Assembly: GCA_903642235.1 (NCBI GenBank)
Contig: CAHJWL010000005.1
Coordinates: 1-64,000, forward strand
Reading direction: 5' to 3'
Source of the DNA: Acidobacteriaceae bacterium
GTDB lineage: Bacteria; Acidobacteriota; Terriglobia; Terriglobales; Acidobacteriaceae
Length of the DNA: 64,000 bases
Shown: positions 8,757-17,456 of the stretch, piece by piece
Layout of the letters: each line of letters starts with the position of its first letter
Position numbering within the stretch: the stretch's first letter is position 1
Made by a program: the position numbers and the translations under genes
Notes under the pieces: model-generated
Database searches by the model: none
Told to the model about the DNA's origin: nothing
The model's input: the letters and a program-made list of their open reading frames with translations, nothing else

Positions 8757-9058
8757 ATCAGAATCCCCTTTCCCTTCCGCCGTGCACTCTCGTGCGGTTC
8801 CCGATCGAGGTGCTCCCCTGATCAGGTCTCCCCAATAGATGGGCCATCCTCCCCCTACGATCTATACCGCAATCCAGAAAAGGTTCCCCATCCGCCGCCT
8901 CCATCAACCGCTCGCAGAAGTGTCGTCGTTGCTCACCCCGACCCCTTTCTCGAAGCGGTACCGCTCCTCCATCCTCAGCACCTCATCTGCTACGCCGGTC
9001 GCGCCGGTCAAGGCGCTCGAGGCGGTAGGATGGCAGTACCTCTGAGGTCAGCTCGCCG
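8757..9058. other. Intergenic region, nothing recognised
   Basis: This gap of about 300 bases separates the divergent epimerase and acyltransferase genes, so promoters for both should lie here. No repeat, terminator or RNA gene was recognised. The open frames that cross it are extensions of antisense shadows of the epimerase gene. Confidence 0.4.
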
Positions 9059-10159
9059 ATGATCAAACCCGACAGCCCACCCGGGCAGACACTCCTGCCA
9101 ACCAGGCAACACTTTACGGCTCTCGACGGGTTGCGGGGTGTAGCGGCTTTGCTGGTCGTCGTCTTCCATTTCATGGAGATGGTGATCGGCAACTACAGCC
9201 ATCTCCTCATCGGCCACGGATGGCTGGCCGTCGACTTCTTCTTTTGCCTCTCCGGCTTCGTGATCGGCTACGCCTACGACGGTCGTGTTGGCCCGATGGG
9301 CTTCTGGGCCTTCCTGAAGGTTCGGTTGATCCGCCTGCATCCCCTGGTCGTTCTCGGGTCCGTGCTTGGCTTGCTCACCTTGCTCTTCGACCCGTTCCGC
9401 TTAGGGCCTCTGGGCTACAGCGCCGGTCAGGTCGGCCTCATGTTCCTGGCCTCGGTCGCCCTCGTACCCTATCCGGTAATGCACGAGCGGGGATTTTGTC
9501 TGTTCAGCCTCAACTCACCCGCCTGGTCCCTGTTCTGGGAGTATGTCGCCAACATCGTCTACGCGGTCGTTCTCTACAGAGTCAGCCGCCGCTGGTTGGG
9601 CGTGATAGCTTTTGTTGCGGCTGTCGTCCTCTGCTTCGTCGGCTTTAACGCCGGCAATCTCTGGGCCGGATGGAACAGGGACACCTTCTGGACCGGCGCC
9701 GCCCGGATAAGCCTCTCCTTTTCGGCAGGCCTGCTTGTGTACCGGTCAAAGTGGATCCTGCGCTCCAGACTCGGCTTCACGGGCTTGTCGGTGCTGTTAC
9801 TGCTGGCCTTCGTCATGCCCTACGCCAAAGGAGGCTGGATACGGGAGGCAGCGGTGATGATTCTTTACTTCCCCTTGCTGGTCGCCCTGGGCGCAGGGGT
9901 CACGCTCAGCTCCCGCGCAGAGAAACTCTGCAACTTCGCAGGAAACATCTCCTACCCGCTCTACATGACGCACTATGCCGTGATCTGGAGCTTCGGAAGC
10001 TACTACGAAAGTCATAAGCCGGACCCGGCACACACGACTCTGATCGTCAGCAGTGGCGTCCTCATCACGGTCGGCTTCGCCTATCTGGCCATGGTGCTCT
10101 ATGACATCCCGATACGAAGGTACCTGCAATCCAAAGCCCGAAGACTTGTGTCCTCCTGA
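9059..10159 (+). CDS. Acyltransferase-3 family membrane protein (OafA-like)
   Basis: The 366-residue integral membrane protein starts with the family hallmark FTALDGLRGVAALLVVVFHF (residues 20-39), in which a catalytic His follows the first membrane segment. About ten hydrophobic segments follow, with conserved features such as FFFCLSGFVIGYAY and SYPLYMTHYAV. Members transfer acyl groups from CoA donors to sugars of polysaccharides, lipids or antibiotics at the inner membrane. No SGNH domain is attached. There is no glycan gene cluster next to it, so the acceptor is unknown. Confidence 0.88.
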   Translation: MIKPDSPPGQTLLPTRQHFTALDGLRGVAALLVVVFHFMEMVIGNYSHLLIGHGWLAVDFFFCLSGFVIGYAYDGRVGPMGFWAFLKVRLIRLHPLVVLGSVLGLLTLLFDPFRLGPLGYSAGQVGLMFLASVALVPYPVMHERGFCLFSLNSPAWSLFWEYVANIVYAVVLYRVSRRWLGVIAFVAAVVLCFVGFNAGNLWAGWNRDTFWTGAARISLSFSAGLLVYRSKWILRSRLGFTGLSVLLLLAFVMPYAKGGWIREAAVMILYFPLLVALGAGVTLSSRAEKLCNFAGNISYPLYMTHYAVIWSFGSYYESHKPDPAHTTLIVSSGVLITVGFAYLAMVLYDIPIRRYLQSKARRLVSS

Positions 10160-10492
10160 GACCGGACGGGGGCTAGAAAGAATCTCCGTCGGCACGAAAC
10201 TGTTTGCTAGGAGGCGACCTCACCCGCTTCTCATCTGGCTGGGGTCTGCGTCAACGATGGCACATATCGACGGCGGGCTTGCACTCTTAGCTCCTGCTGC
10301 AGCAACGGACCGTGGCTTGGGCGTAGCTCCTGCATCGGAACCGGCATAATAGTGGAAGCAGTCGAATTCATCTCGCGTCTGTTCTCACGCGGAACAAGAC
10401 GCGGTGTGTACCAGATGTAATCGATTGAAGACTTTAGACCCAAAGTACGGTGGGAGGGTACCTCCTTCCGTCAGGAAGAAGCGCCCGCCCCC
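10160..10492. other. Intergenic region, nothing recognised
   Basis: The 333-base gap lies between the acyltransferase and sugar kinase genes. A minus-strand open frame (10231-10443, 70 codons) crosses it but has no recognisable domain, so it was not called. The region may carry the promoter of the kinase gene. Confidence 0.35.
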
Positions 10493-11437
10493 ATGTCCAT
10501 CCTCGTAGTCGGCTCCGTCGCCTTTGACACCCTCACCACCCCGACCGGCAAAGCCGAAAAGATCCTCGGCGGCGCCGCCACCCACTTCGCTCTCGCCGCC
10601 TCCTTCTTCACCGACGTCCGCGTCGTGGGCGTCGTCGGCCGCGACTTCACCCCCGAGAACGAAGCCATCCTCACCCGTCGCGGCATCGACACGGCCGGTA
10701 TTGAGCACGCCGACGGCCTCTCCTTCCATTGGACCGGCTCCTACACGGGCGCCATGAACGAGGCCACCACCCTCTCGACCGACCTCAACGTCTTCGCCGA
10801 CTTCTCGCCCAAGATCCCCGCCGCCTACGCAGACACCGACTTCCTCTTTCTCGCCAACATCGATCCCGTCCTCCAGCTGCGCGTCCGGGAGGCCATGCCA
10901 AACGTCAAGCTCGTCTGCGGCGACACCATGAACTACTGGATCGCCGACCACACCGCCAGCCTCAAGAAGGTCCTCGCCGAGCTCGACGTCCTCCTCATCA
11001 ACGACGGCGAAGCCCGCCTGCTCACCGGCGAGTCCAACCTCGTCCGCGCCGCCGAAGCCGTCATGGCCCTCGGCCCCAAGTCCCTCGTCATCAAGCACGG
11101 CGAGTACGGCGCCACCGCCTTCTTCTCTACACGCTCCTTCCCCGGCCTCACGACCGCGCCCCATCCCTTCCGCGCCCCCGCTCTCCCGCTCTCTGAGGTC
11201 ATCGATCCCACTGGCGCCGGAGACTCCTTCGCCGGCGGCTTCTACGGCTACCTCGCCTCGCAGCCCGCCCTCACCCCCGAGGCGTTCCGCCGCGCCATGT
11301 TCTACGGCGGCGTCATGGGCTCCTTCGCGGTGGAACAGTTCGGCACGAAGCGGCTGGAGAACACCACTCGCGAAGAGATCGAGGAGCGCTTCCGCCTCTT
11401 CGAGAGGATCTCCCACCTCGATGTCGCGACGAAGTAG
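10493..11437 (+). CDS. PfkB family sugar/nucleoside kinase
   Basis: The 314-residue cytoplasmic kinase carries the PfkB signature near the C-terminus: DPTGAGDSFAGG (residues 238-249), with the catalytic Asp in GAGD. The N-terminal Gly-rich stretch ILGGAATHFALAAS is where the sugar binds. Family members phosphorylate ribose, fructose, ketodeoxygluconate or nucleosides; the sequence does not settle which. The next gene starts inside its last codons (17-base overlap), which suggests co-transcription with the glycosyltransferase. Confidence 0.85.
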   Translation: MSILVVGSVAFDTLTTPTGKAEKILGGAATHFALAASFFTDVRVVGVVGRDFTPENEAILTRRGIDTAGIEHADGLSFHWTGSYTGAMNEATTLSTDLNVFADFSPKIPAAYADTDFLFLANIDPVLQLRVREAMPNVKLVCGDTMNYWIADHTASLKKVLAELDVLLINDGEARLLTGESNLVRAAEAVMALGPKSLVIKHGEYGATAFFSTRSFPGLTTAPHPFRAPALPLSEVIDPTGAGDSFAGGFYGYLASQPALTPEAFRRAMFYGGVMGSFAVEQFGTKRLENTTREEIEERFRLFERISHLDVATK

Positions 11438-13400
11438 CCGCACCTACCGCCCGCCCTCGCTCCCTGGCAGCCGCCAGGGCCGGGTGCCCCACATCTCGCC
11501 TCTAGGGTCTGGGAGCCGCGGCGATCGGCGCAACAGACCCGTCTCCCTGACCGATAACGACGTTATCCGCCCCGCCAGCCGTGAGGAGACCCTCCCCGTC
11601 GTCATGGGCGCCCTCGCCCTCTGCTGCCTCACCCTCATCATCTGCCTGCAGAAGGGCTACCTCCTCCTCTACGGCGACGCCGTCGCCCACCTCGGCATCG
11701 CCCGCCGCATCCTCGACGCCCGCTACCCCGGCCTCGCCCAGCTTGGCGGCGTCTGGCTCCCCCTGTCGCACCTCCTTATGCTTCCCTTCATCGGCCGCAT
11801 GGAATGGTGGCAGAATGGGATGGCCGGAGCCTGGCCCTCGCTCGCCGCCTATCTTCTCGCCGTCATCGGCTTCTATCGCCTCGCCCGCCGCCTCCTGCCG
11901 CCGCTCTGGGCCCTTGCCTCCACCGCCTTCTTCGCCCTCAACCCCAACCTCCTCTACATGGCCACCACGGCCCTCACCGAGCCGCTCTTCCTCGCCATCA
12001 TCCTTTGGCTCGTCCTCCTCACCACCGAGTGCCTCGATGCTCTGAACACAGCCGCCCTCGCCCCGCCCGCTATCGCCGCCCAGCTCCGCCGCGTCCGCTC
12101 CCGCCTCTTCTGGCTCGGCCTCCTCATCGTCGCCGCCGTCTACACCCGCTACGACGGCTGGATCCTCGCCGCCCTCATCTGGTGCGTCCTCGCCATCGCC
12201 CTCCTTCGCCACCGGGAGCACGCGCGCGGTCTCCGCGCCGCCTTCGCTCTCTTCACTGTCGTCACCGTCGCCGCCCCGCTTGGCTGGTTCGCTTACAACC
12301 AGCACTTCTACGGCGACTTCCTCGACTTCCTCCGCGGCCCCTACTCCGCCTCCGCCATCGAGCGCAAGACCTCGCCGCCCGGCTCCAAACACTACCGCGG
12401 CTGGCACAACCCCGGCTGGGCCCTCCTCTTCTACACCCGCACCGCCCAGGTCGACACCACGGCCTGGGAGATCGGCTTCCTCACTCTCCCTCTCGCCCTT
12501 ATCGGCGCCTGGCGCACAGTGTTGAGCTGGCTCCGCCCACCCTCCGCCGAGTCCACCCACCTCACCGCAGCCACCGCCAACTCGCCCGGCGAAGAAAGCC
12601 GTCATCTCGACCGAGCATCGCGAGCGGAGAGATCCCTGCTTTCGAAAGCCACCCAATCCCAACCAGCGCCAGCAGCTCCAGGACAAAGCTCCACCCCGCT
12701 CCCCGACCTCCGCCTCGCCCCCGCCTCTCTCCTGCTCTGGTTCCCGCTTCCGTTCTACGTCTACTCCATCGCCTGGGGCTCGGTCCCCATCTTCATCCCG
12801 CAGCTCTACCCGCACTCCTTCTATAACGCCCGCTACGGCATGGAGATGCTCCCCGCCATCGCCCTCTTTGGCTTTATCGCCCTCGCCTGGACCGAGCGCC
12901 GCCTCCGCCCCACCCACCCGCTCGCCGCCCGCCTCCTGCCGCCCATCTGCTTCGCCCTTGCGGCGGTCAACTCGGTGGTGATGATGGCGCAGACCCCGCT
13001 CGTTCTCCGCGAGGGCATCGTTAACTCGATCACGCGCGTCGCCTTCGAGCGCTCCATCGCTCGCCAGCTCGAAAGCTTCCCGGCCGGCTCGCGCATCCTC
13101 ATGTCCACCAACGACCACATCGGCGCTGTCCAGCAGGCCGGCATCCCGCTCCACCTCATGCTCAGCGAAAACGACCGCGACAGCTTCCAATCCGCCCTCG
13201 CCGCCCCTGGTACTCGCGCCGACTACGTCATCGCCATCGCTAATGACCCCGTCGACGCCGCCGTCCGCGCCCACCCCGACAACCTCACCGAACTCACCGT
13301 TCTCTGCACCACCGGCCAGCCCTGTGCGCGCATCTACAAAGCCACCCACGCGCCCGATCCGAAGCCGATCCCGATGCAGGAAGGCCTGTCAACGCGATAG
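11421..13400 (+). CDS. Large membrane glycosyltransferase (GT39/ArnT-like)
   Basis: The product of up to 659 residues is an integral membrane protein with about ten hydrophobic segments from residue 60 on. The first loop has LLYGDAVAHLGIARRILD, with the acidic residue expected for polyprenyl-phosphate-sugar transferases of the GT-C fold. The start is uncertain: the first ATG overlaps pfkB by 17 bases, the first 55 residues are Arg/Ser-rich, and a later start around 11605 (VVMGALAL) is possible. A central hydrophilic insert (about residues 375-430) contains an embedded repeat element. Sugar and acceptor are unknown. Confidence 0.75.
   Translation: MSRRSSRTYRPPSLPGSRQGRVPHISPLGSGSRGDRRNRPVSLTDNDVIRPASREETLPVVMGALALCCLTLIICLQKGYLLLYGDAVAHLGIARRILDARYPGLAQLGGVWLPLSHLLMLPFIGRMEWWQNGMAGAWPSLAAYLLAVIGFYRLARRLLPPLWALASTAFFALNPNLLYMATTALTEPLFLAIILWLVLLTTECLDALNTAALAPPAIAAQLRRVRSRLFWLGLLIVAAVYTRYDGWILAALIWCVLAIALLRHREHARGLRAAFALFTVVTVAAPLGWFAYNQHFYGDFLDFLRGPYSASAIERKTSPPGSKHYRGWHNPGWALLFYTRTAQVDTTAWEIGFLTLPLALIGAWRTVLSWLRPPSAESTHLTAATANSPGEESRHLDRASRAERSLLSKATQSQPAPAAPGQSSTPLPDLRLAPASLLLWFPLPFYVYSIAWGSVPIFIPQLYPHSFYNARYGMEMLPAIALFGFIALAWTERRLRPTHPLAARLLPPICFALAAVNSVVMMAQTPLVLREGIVNSITRVAFERSIARQLESFPAGSRILMSTNDHIGAVQQAGIPLHLMLSENDRDSFQSALAAPGTRADYVIAIANDPVDAAVRAHPDNLTELTVLCTTGQPCARIYKATHAPDPKPIPMQEGLSTR
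12600..12650 (+). repeat. Repeat element embedded in a coding sequence
   Basis: CGTCATCTCGACCGAGCATC followed by GCGAGCGGAGAGATCCCTGC matches the general pattern of the dispersed intergenic repeat (GTCAT..CGA.....AGCG.AGAGAT..CTGC). It lies in frame inside the glycosyltransferase gene and encodes RHLDRASRAERSLLSKA within a low-complexity hydrophilic loop between membrane segments. Confidence 0.5.
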
Positions 13401-13414
13401 GCTTGTATCACTCG

Positions 13415-14260
13415 ATGATTCCTTTCACCAAAGCTCATGCCAACGGCAACGACTTCCTTATTCTTGACGAGTCGCTTGCAAATCGGCGTCATCCTGCGCT
13501 CGCACAGCGTTTGTGCGCCCGGACGACCGGCATCGGTGCGGATGGCATTGAGTTTATCGATCGCCGTCATCGCTCCGGCGAGCTCTTTCTTCGGCTCTTT
13601 AATGCTGACGGCTCTGAGGCAGAGCTCTCCGGAAACGGCACTCGCTGCGTCGCCGCCTTTCTCGCCCACACCGAGCACCGGACGGAGACGATTCTTGGAA
13701 CACATGGCGGCCCGCGCCATTGCCGCGTTCTCTCGAACTCCGGCAGCACATGGCAGATTGAGACAGGTATGGGCATTCCGCGCGTTATGCAGCGCTCGCT
13801 TGCTTTCACCGACCTGCCTGACGGCGCGACGGAGATCGACGGCGCCATGATCAATGTCGGTAACCCGCACTTCGTGGTCTTCACCGACACGGAGGACTTT
13901 TCAGCCCACGGCCTGCCATGGCAGCAACTCGGCGCGCGCATCGCGACTGATCCTCGCTTTCCTCACGGCACAAATGTGGAGTTCGTTCAGATGCTCGCCC
14001 CTGACCGCATTGCCTTTCGCGTCTTCGAGCGCGGCTGCGGCCCCACAACCTCATCCGGCACCGGCACCTGCGCCTCTGCTGCGGCAGCCATAGTTTTTCG
14101 CGGGGCGGGTCGCTCTCTGACCGCCCTTGCAGAAGGTGGAGCGCAGCAGGTCGTGTGGCGGACTGCCGGTGCTGAAATGCAGCTTACCGGTCCCGCAGAG
14201 CTGCTCTGCCAAGGCCACATCTTCGACCCTCCCGCCGCTGCTCAGGATGTCTCTCTGTGA
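13415..14260 (+). CDS. dapF: Diaminopimelate epimerase-like protein, both catalytic Cys replaced
   Basis: DapF interconverts LL- and meso-diaminopimelate using two cysteines as acid and base. This 281-residue protein has the DapF fold markers: FTKAHANGNDF (4-14), FNADGSEAEL (62-71) and NVGNPHFV (147-154). The two active-site positions, normally Cys in CGNG and in ACG[ST]G, are Ser here: LSGNGTRC (Ser72) and TTSSGTGTC (Ser214). Glu in the ERGxGET motif is also changed (ERGCGPT). Other Cys residues lie close by (Cys78, Cys208, Cys219). The start at ATG 13415 fits the family; a TTG 12 bases upstream is the alternative. It overlaps the carboxypeptidase gene (GTGA), so its role may be in peptidoglycan recycling. 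Activity is uncertain. Confidence 0.8.
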   Translation: MIPFTKAHANGNDFLILDESLANRRHPALAQRLCARTTGIGADGIEFIDRRHRSGELFLRLFNADGSEAELSGNGTRCVAAFLAHTEHRTETILGTHGGPRHCRVLSNSGSTWQIETGMGIPRVMQRSLAFTDLPDGATEIDGAMINVGNPHFVVFTDTEDFSAHGLPWQQLGARIATDPRFPHGTNVEFVQMLAPDRIAFRVFERGCGPTTSSGTGTCASAAAAIVFRGAGRSLTALAEGGAQQVVWRTAGAEMQLTGPAELLCQGHIFDPPAAAQDVSL

Positions 14261-15249
14261 CTCTGAAGCCGCCTCCTCTTCTGCCGGGAGCCCGCATCGC
14301 CGTTGTCTCGCCCGCCTCCGCGGCGCATCCCGGCCGCGTTCACTCCGGTGTCGCATCTCTCGAAGCTCTGGGCTACTCGCCGGTTTTATCCAAACACGCA
14401 CTTGGCGAAGGTCCCCTGTACTTCTCCGGCACGGTTCAGCAGCGTCTCGCAGATCTGCATGCCGCCTTTGCTGATCCGTCGATCGCAGCACTCTGCTGTA
14501 CGCGGGGCGGCTGGGGCACTGCTGAACTTCTCCCCGGTCTTGATCTCGATCTCATCCGCCGCAACCCGAAACCTTTTCTCGGGTATAGCGATCACACATC
14601 TCTGCATACCTGGATTGCCCGTGAGACCGGTCTTGTGACGTTCTACGCACCCATGATCAGTCCTGATTTTGCCCGGCCTGACGGCGTCGACATACCAAGC
14701 TTCCATGCGGCTCTTACCTCTGTTTTGCCCTGGCAGCTAGCTTCTGGGGATGGTCTTCGCCTGCTTCGGCCCGCACGCCATCGAGAGAACAGCCGTGTGA
14801 CCGGACCTCTCTGGGGCGGCTGCCTGGCTATTCTCACAGAATCCCTTGGAACGCCCTATGCGCCAAAGCCCAAGGGCGGCATTCTCTTCCTCGAAGATGT
14901 GACGACGAAGCCGTACCAATGGGATCGCATGCTTCTCCATCTCCGCTACGCCGGCCTGCTTGAGGGTGTCGAAGCCGTTGTTTTTGGCGATATGCGCCAA
15001 TGTGTTGCCCCCGAGGACGACGCGCTCCTCGAAGCGGCCGTGCTTCATGCTCTTGAGGATTTCGCCGGGCCGATCTGTATCGGCCTTCGATCGGGCCATG
15101 TTGATGCGCCTAACATCACACTTCCGCTCGGCGTTCAGGCCGTTCTCGACACCAGTCTTCCAGAAGAATCAATCCTCCACTTCCCTGAATCCGCAGTGAG
15201 TGACAGGATCCTCCTTTCACCTCAAGAGAAAGCGCAGAACCGGGCATGA
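14257..15249 (+). CDS. ldcA: LD-carboxypeptidase (peptidase family S66, LdcA-like)
   Basis: Cytoplasmic LdcA removes the terminal D-Ala from recycled tetrapeptides, giving the tripeptide used by Mpl. The 330-residue protein shows the S66 catalytic set: Ser111 in GYSDHTSLH, Glu213 in FLEDV and His281 in RSGHVDAP. TRGGWGTAELLPGLD (82-96) is also typical. No signal peptide is visible, in agreement with a cytoplasmic site. The GTG start overlaps the stop of the DapF-like gene by 4 bases, and its end overlaps mpl by 4 bases. The S66 family also contains microcin-C self-immunity proteins, but the neighbours favour recycling. Confidence 0.9.
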   Translation: MTLKPPPLLPGARIAVVSPASAAHPGRVHSGVASLEALGYSPVLSKHALGEGPLYFSGTVQQRLADLHAAFADPSIAALCCTRGGWGTAELLPGLDLDLIRRNPKPFLGYSDHTSLHTWIARETGLVTFYAPMISPDFARPDGVDIPSFHAALTSVLPWQLASGDGLRLLRPARHRENSRVTGPLWGGCLAILTESLGTPYAPKPKGGILFLEDVTTKPYQWDRMLLHLRYAGLLEGVEAVVFGDMRQCVAPEDDALLEAAVLHALEDFAGPICIGLRSGHVDAPNITLPLGVQAVLDTSLPEESILHFPESAVSDRILLSPQEKAQNRA

Positions 15250-16706
15250 CCTCCAGGAAACACATTCATCTCATCGGCATCTGCGGCACCGCGATGGCGT
15301 CGCTTGCCGGCATGCTTCAGGCTCAGGGCCATCGCGTCACGGGCTCGGATACGGCCGCATACCCGCCCATGAGCACTCTTCTGACCTCGCTGGGGATCCC
15401 GATCCTTGAACCTTACTGCGAAGAGAATCTGAGCCCTGCGCCCGATCTCGTCCTTGTCGGCAACGCCATCTCGCGGGGCAACCCGGAGCTTGAAGTCGTT
15501 CTGGACCGGCGTATCCCGATGGCCTCGATGGCCGCCATCCTGCACGACGAGTTCCTGCGGCATCGCGAAGCTCTTGTTGTTGCCGGGACGCATGGCAAGA
15601 CCACAACGACGAGCATGCTTGCGTGGATGTACGAGGTGGCAGCCCGTGAAAATCCTGCACTCGCACCGTCATTTCTGATCGGAGGTGTTGCCGAAAACTT
15701 CGGCACCTCGTTCCGCGTCGTCCCTACCCGCCCGTTCATTCTTGAAGGCGACGAGTACGACACGGCCTTTTTCGACAAGGGGCCGAAGTTCCTGCACTAT
15801 TTTCCGGACTCTGCCATTCTCACCCACGTTGAATTTGACCACGCAGATATCTATGCCGATCTTGCCGCTGTGAAGACTGCGTTCAAGCGGCTCGTCAATC
15901 TTGTTCCTCGACGCGGCCGAATCGTAGCCTATGACGGCTCAGAGAACGTAACAGAATGCGTTGCGAACTCTTTCTGCAAGGTGGAACGCTACGGGTTTGC
16001 GTCGACATCGCATTGGCAGCTGCGTGACCTGCGGCATGACGGTGGCACAAGCCGATGGACGCTCTACCGCGGGGGCGAACGCTTTGCCGAACTCACGCTG
16101 CCTATGGCGGGGGAACACAACGCGCTCAATGCGTCTGCTGCCGCGGCGCTCGCCGCAGGAGAGGGTCTCTCCGCGGAGGCTATTGAAGAGGCGGTGCGGA
16201 CATTTCGCTCTGTCAAGCGACGGCTGGAGATTCGGGCCGAGGTTGCAGGCGTCACAGTCATTGACGACTTTGCCCACCACCCTACCGCCATTCGCGAAAC
16301 CCTTCGCGCGCTGCGGGAGAGCTACCCTCACCGCCGCCTCTGGGCCATCCTGGAGCCCCGCTCGAACACCCTTCGCCGCAATGTCTTTGAGCTTGCCCTG
16401 GTGGATTCGCTCTCCCTTGCGGATCGTGTCGTGATCGCAGGCGTCTTCAAGAGCGAAAACATTCCCGCAGTGGATCGCCTCACGCCAGAGAACATTGTGG
16501 CCAAGCTGCAGCTGCGCAAAGTTAATGCCCGCACTCTGCCGGATGCCGATGCCATTCTCGCCAGCATTGTGCCAGAGCTTGCTCCCGGCGACATTGTCGC
16601 GATTCTCTCAAATGGTGCGTTCGGCAGTATCTATGAGAAGCTCCCCGCTGCCCTGGCCGGCAGCGGCGCCCTCTCCCTCACGGCTGGTGGCCAGCTTTCC
16701 CTGTAG
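15246..16706 (+). CDS. mpl: UDP-N-acetylmuramate:tripeptide ligase
   Basis: Mpl joins recovered L-Ala-gamma-D-Glu-meso-DAP to UDP-MurNAc, bypassing MurC, MurD and MurE. The 486-residue protein has the Mur ligase layout: N-terminal Rossmann-like domain (IHLIGICGTAMASLAGML), ATP site GTHGKTTTT (114-122), ILEGDEYDTAFFDKGPKF, and the C-terminal DDFAHHPTAIRETLRALR and EPRSNTLRRNVF segments that distinguish Mpl from MurC. It overlaps the upstream carboxypeptidase gene by 4 bases, which supports one recycling operon. Confidence 0.94.
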   Translation: MTSRKHIHLIGICGTAMASLAGMLQAQGHRVTGSDTAAYPPMSTLLTSLGIPILEPYCEENLSPAPDLVLVGNAISRGNPELEVVLDRRIPMASMAAILHDEFLRHREALVVAGTHGKTTTTSMLAWMYEVAARENPALAPSFLIGGVAENFGTSFRVVPTRPFILEGDEYDTAFFDKGPKFLHYFPDSAILTHVEFDHADIYADLAAVKTAFKRLVNLVPRRGRIVAYDGSENVTECVANSFCKVERYGFASTSHWQLRDLRHDGGTSRWTLYRGGERFAELTLPMAGEHNALNASAAAALAAGEGLSAEAIEEAVRTFRSVKRRLEIRAEVAGVTVIDDFAHHPTAIRETLRALRESYPHRRLWAILEPRSNTLRRNVFELALVDSLSLADRVVIAGVFKSENIPAVDRLTPENIVAKLQLRKVNARTLPDADAILASIVPELAPGDIVAILSNGAFGSIYEKLPAALAGSGALSLTAGGQLSL

Positions 16707-16724
16707 TCTCGGCGGCAGGTCTCT

Positions 16725-17456
16725 ATGTTCAGCACCATCAAGCTCGCAGCGGTCTATCTTAGTCTCGGTCCGCTGGCTGGTATCTTCGGCATTCCGTATT
16801 CACTGCTCCGCGGGAACGTCGATCTGCTCTACAGAGTCTCCATGGGCATTGCGAGTCTTGGCCTGCGGGCCGCTGGGATCCGCATCGTGGTTCATGGGAT
16901 CGAGAATGTTCCCGGAGACCGGGCCTGCATCTTCATGGCGAATCATGTCTCCAACCTGGATCCGCCGGTTCTGTTGCCGCTCGTTCCAGGACACACATCG
17001 GTTCTGCTCAAGAGCTCGCTGATGCGCATTCCCATCCTGGGCACGGCCATGCGCATGGGCAAGTTTGTGCCTGTTGCACGCGGAAGCACACAGGAGGCTG
17101 CGCGGCGCAGTGTCAATGCAGCCGCAGACGCTGTCCGCTCCGGGCTGCACCTGGTCGTCTTTCCCGAGGGCACCCGATCACGCGATGGCCGCCTGGCTCC
17201 CTTCAAGAAGGGTCCGTTCTTTCTCGCGGAGCAGACCCGCGCTCCTATCATTCCGGTCGCAATCGCGGGAACCGAACGTTTGCTGCGGAAGGGAAGTGCC
17301 GCGATCCAGCCAGGCATGGTGACACTCACCTATCTGCCGTTGATCGACCCCGCTCAGTTCTCAACGCGTGAGGCGCTTATGGGGGCAGTGCATAGGGCGA
17401 TTGCGCAGGCACTGCCTGCCGAACTGCGGCCTCGGCCGATCAATCACCCTATTTGA
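16725..17456 (+). CDS. plsC: 1-acyl-sn-glycerol-3-phosphate acyltransferase
   Basis: PlsC acylates lysophosphatidic acid to phosphatidic acid at the inner membrane. The 243-residue protein has an N-terminal hydrophobic segment, the HX4D motif as NHVSNLD (73-79), and FPEGTRSRDG (146-155) for glycerol phosphate binding. It lies 18 bases after mpl, so it may share that transcript although its pathway differs. Its last 8 bases overlap the end of the convergent SPOR gene. Confidence 0.92.
   Translation: MFSTIKLAAVYLSLGPLAGIFGIPYSLLRGNVDLLYRVSMGIASLGLRAAGIRIVVHGIENVPGDRACIFMANHVSNLDPPVLLPLVPGHTSVLLKSSLMRIPILGTAMRMGKFVPVARGSTQEAARRSVNAAADAVRSGLHLVVFPEGTRSRDGRLAPFKKGPFFLAEQTRAPIIPVAIAGTERLLRKGSAAIQPGMVTLTYLPLIDPAQFSTREALMGAVHRAIAQALPAELRPRPINHPI

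Noticed and set aside
10385..11443. 352-codon antisense frame over the pfkB gene
   Set aside because: The product is Gly/Glu/Val-rich without a motif, and the kinase signature on the other strand is complete.
11502..13349. 615-codon antisense frame over the membrane glycosyltransferase gene
   Set aside because: It is made almost only of Gly, Glu, Ala and Val, the typical reverse reading of Leu/Ala/Pro-rich membrane protein codons. It has no domain.
17449..17456. 8-base convergent overlap of plsC and the SPOR gene as a possible antisense control
   Set aside because: Such short tail-to-tail overlaps are common in compact genomes and there is no further sign of regulation.
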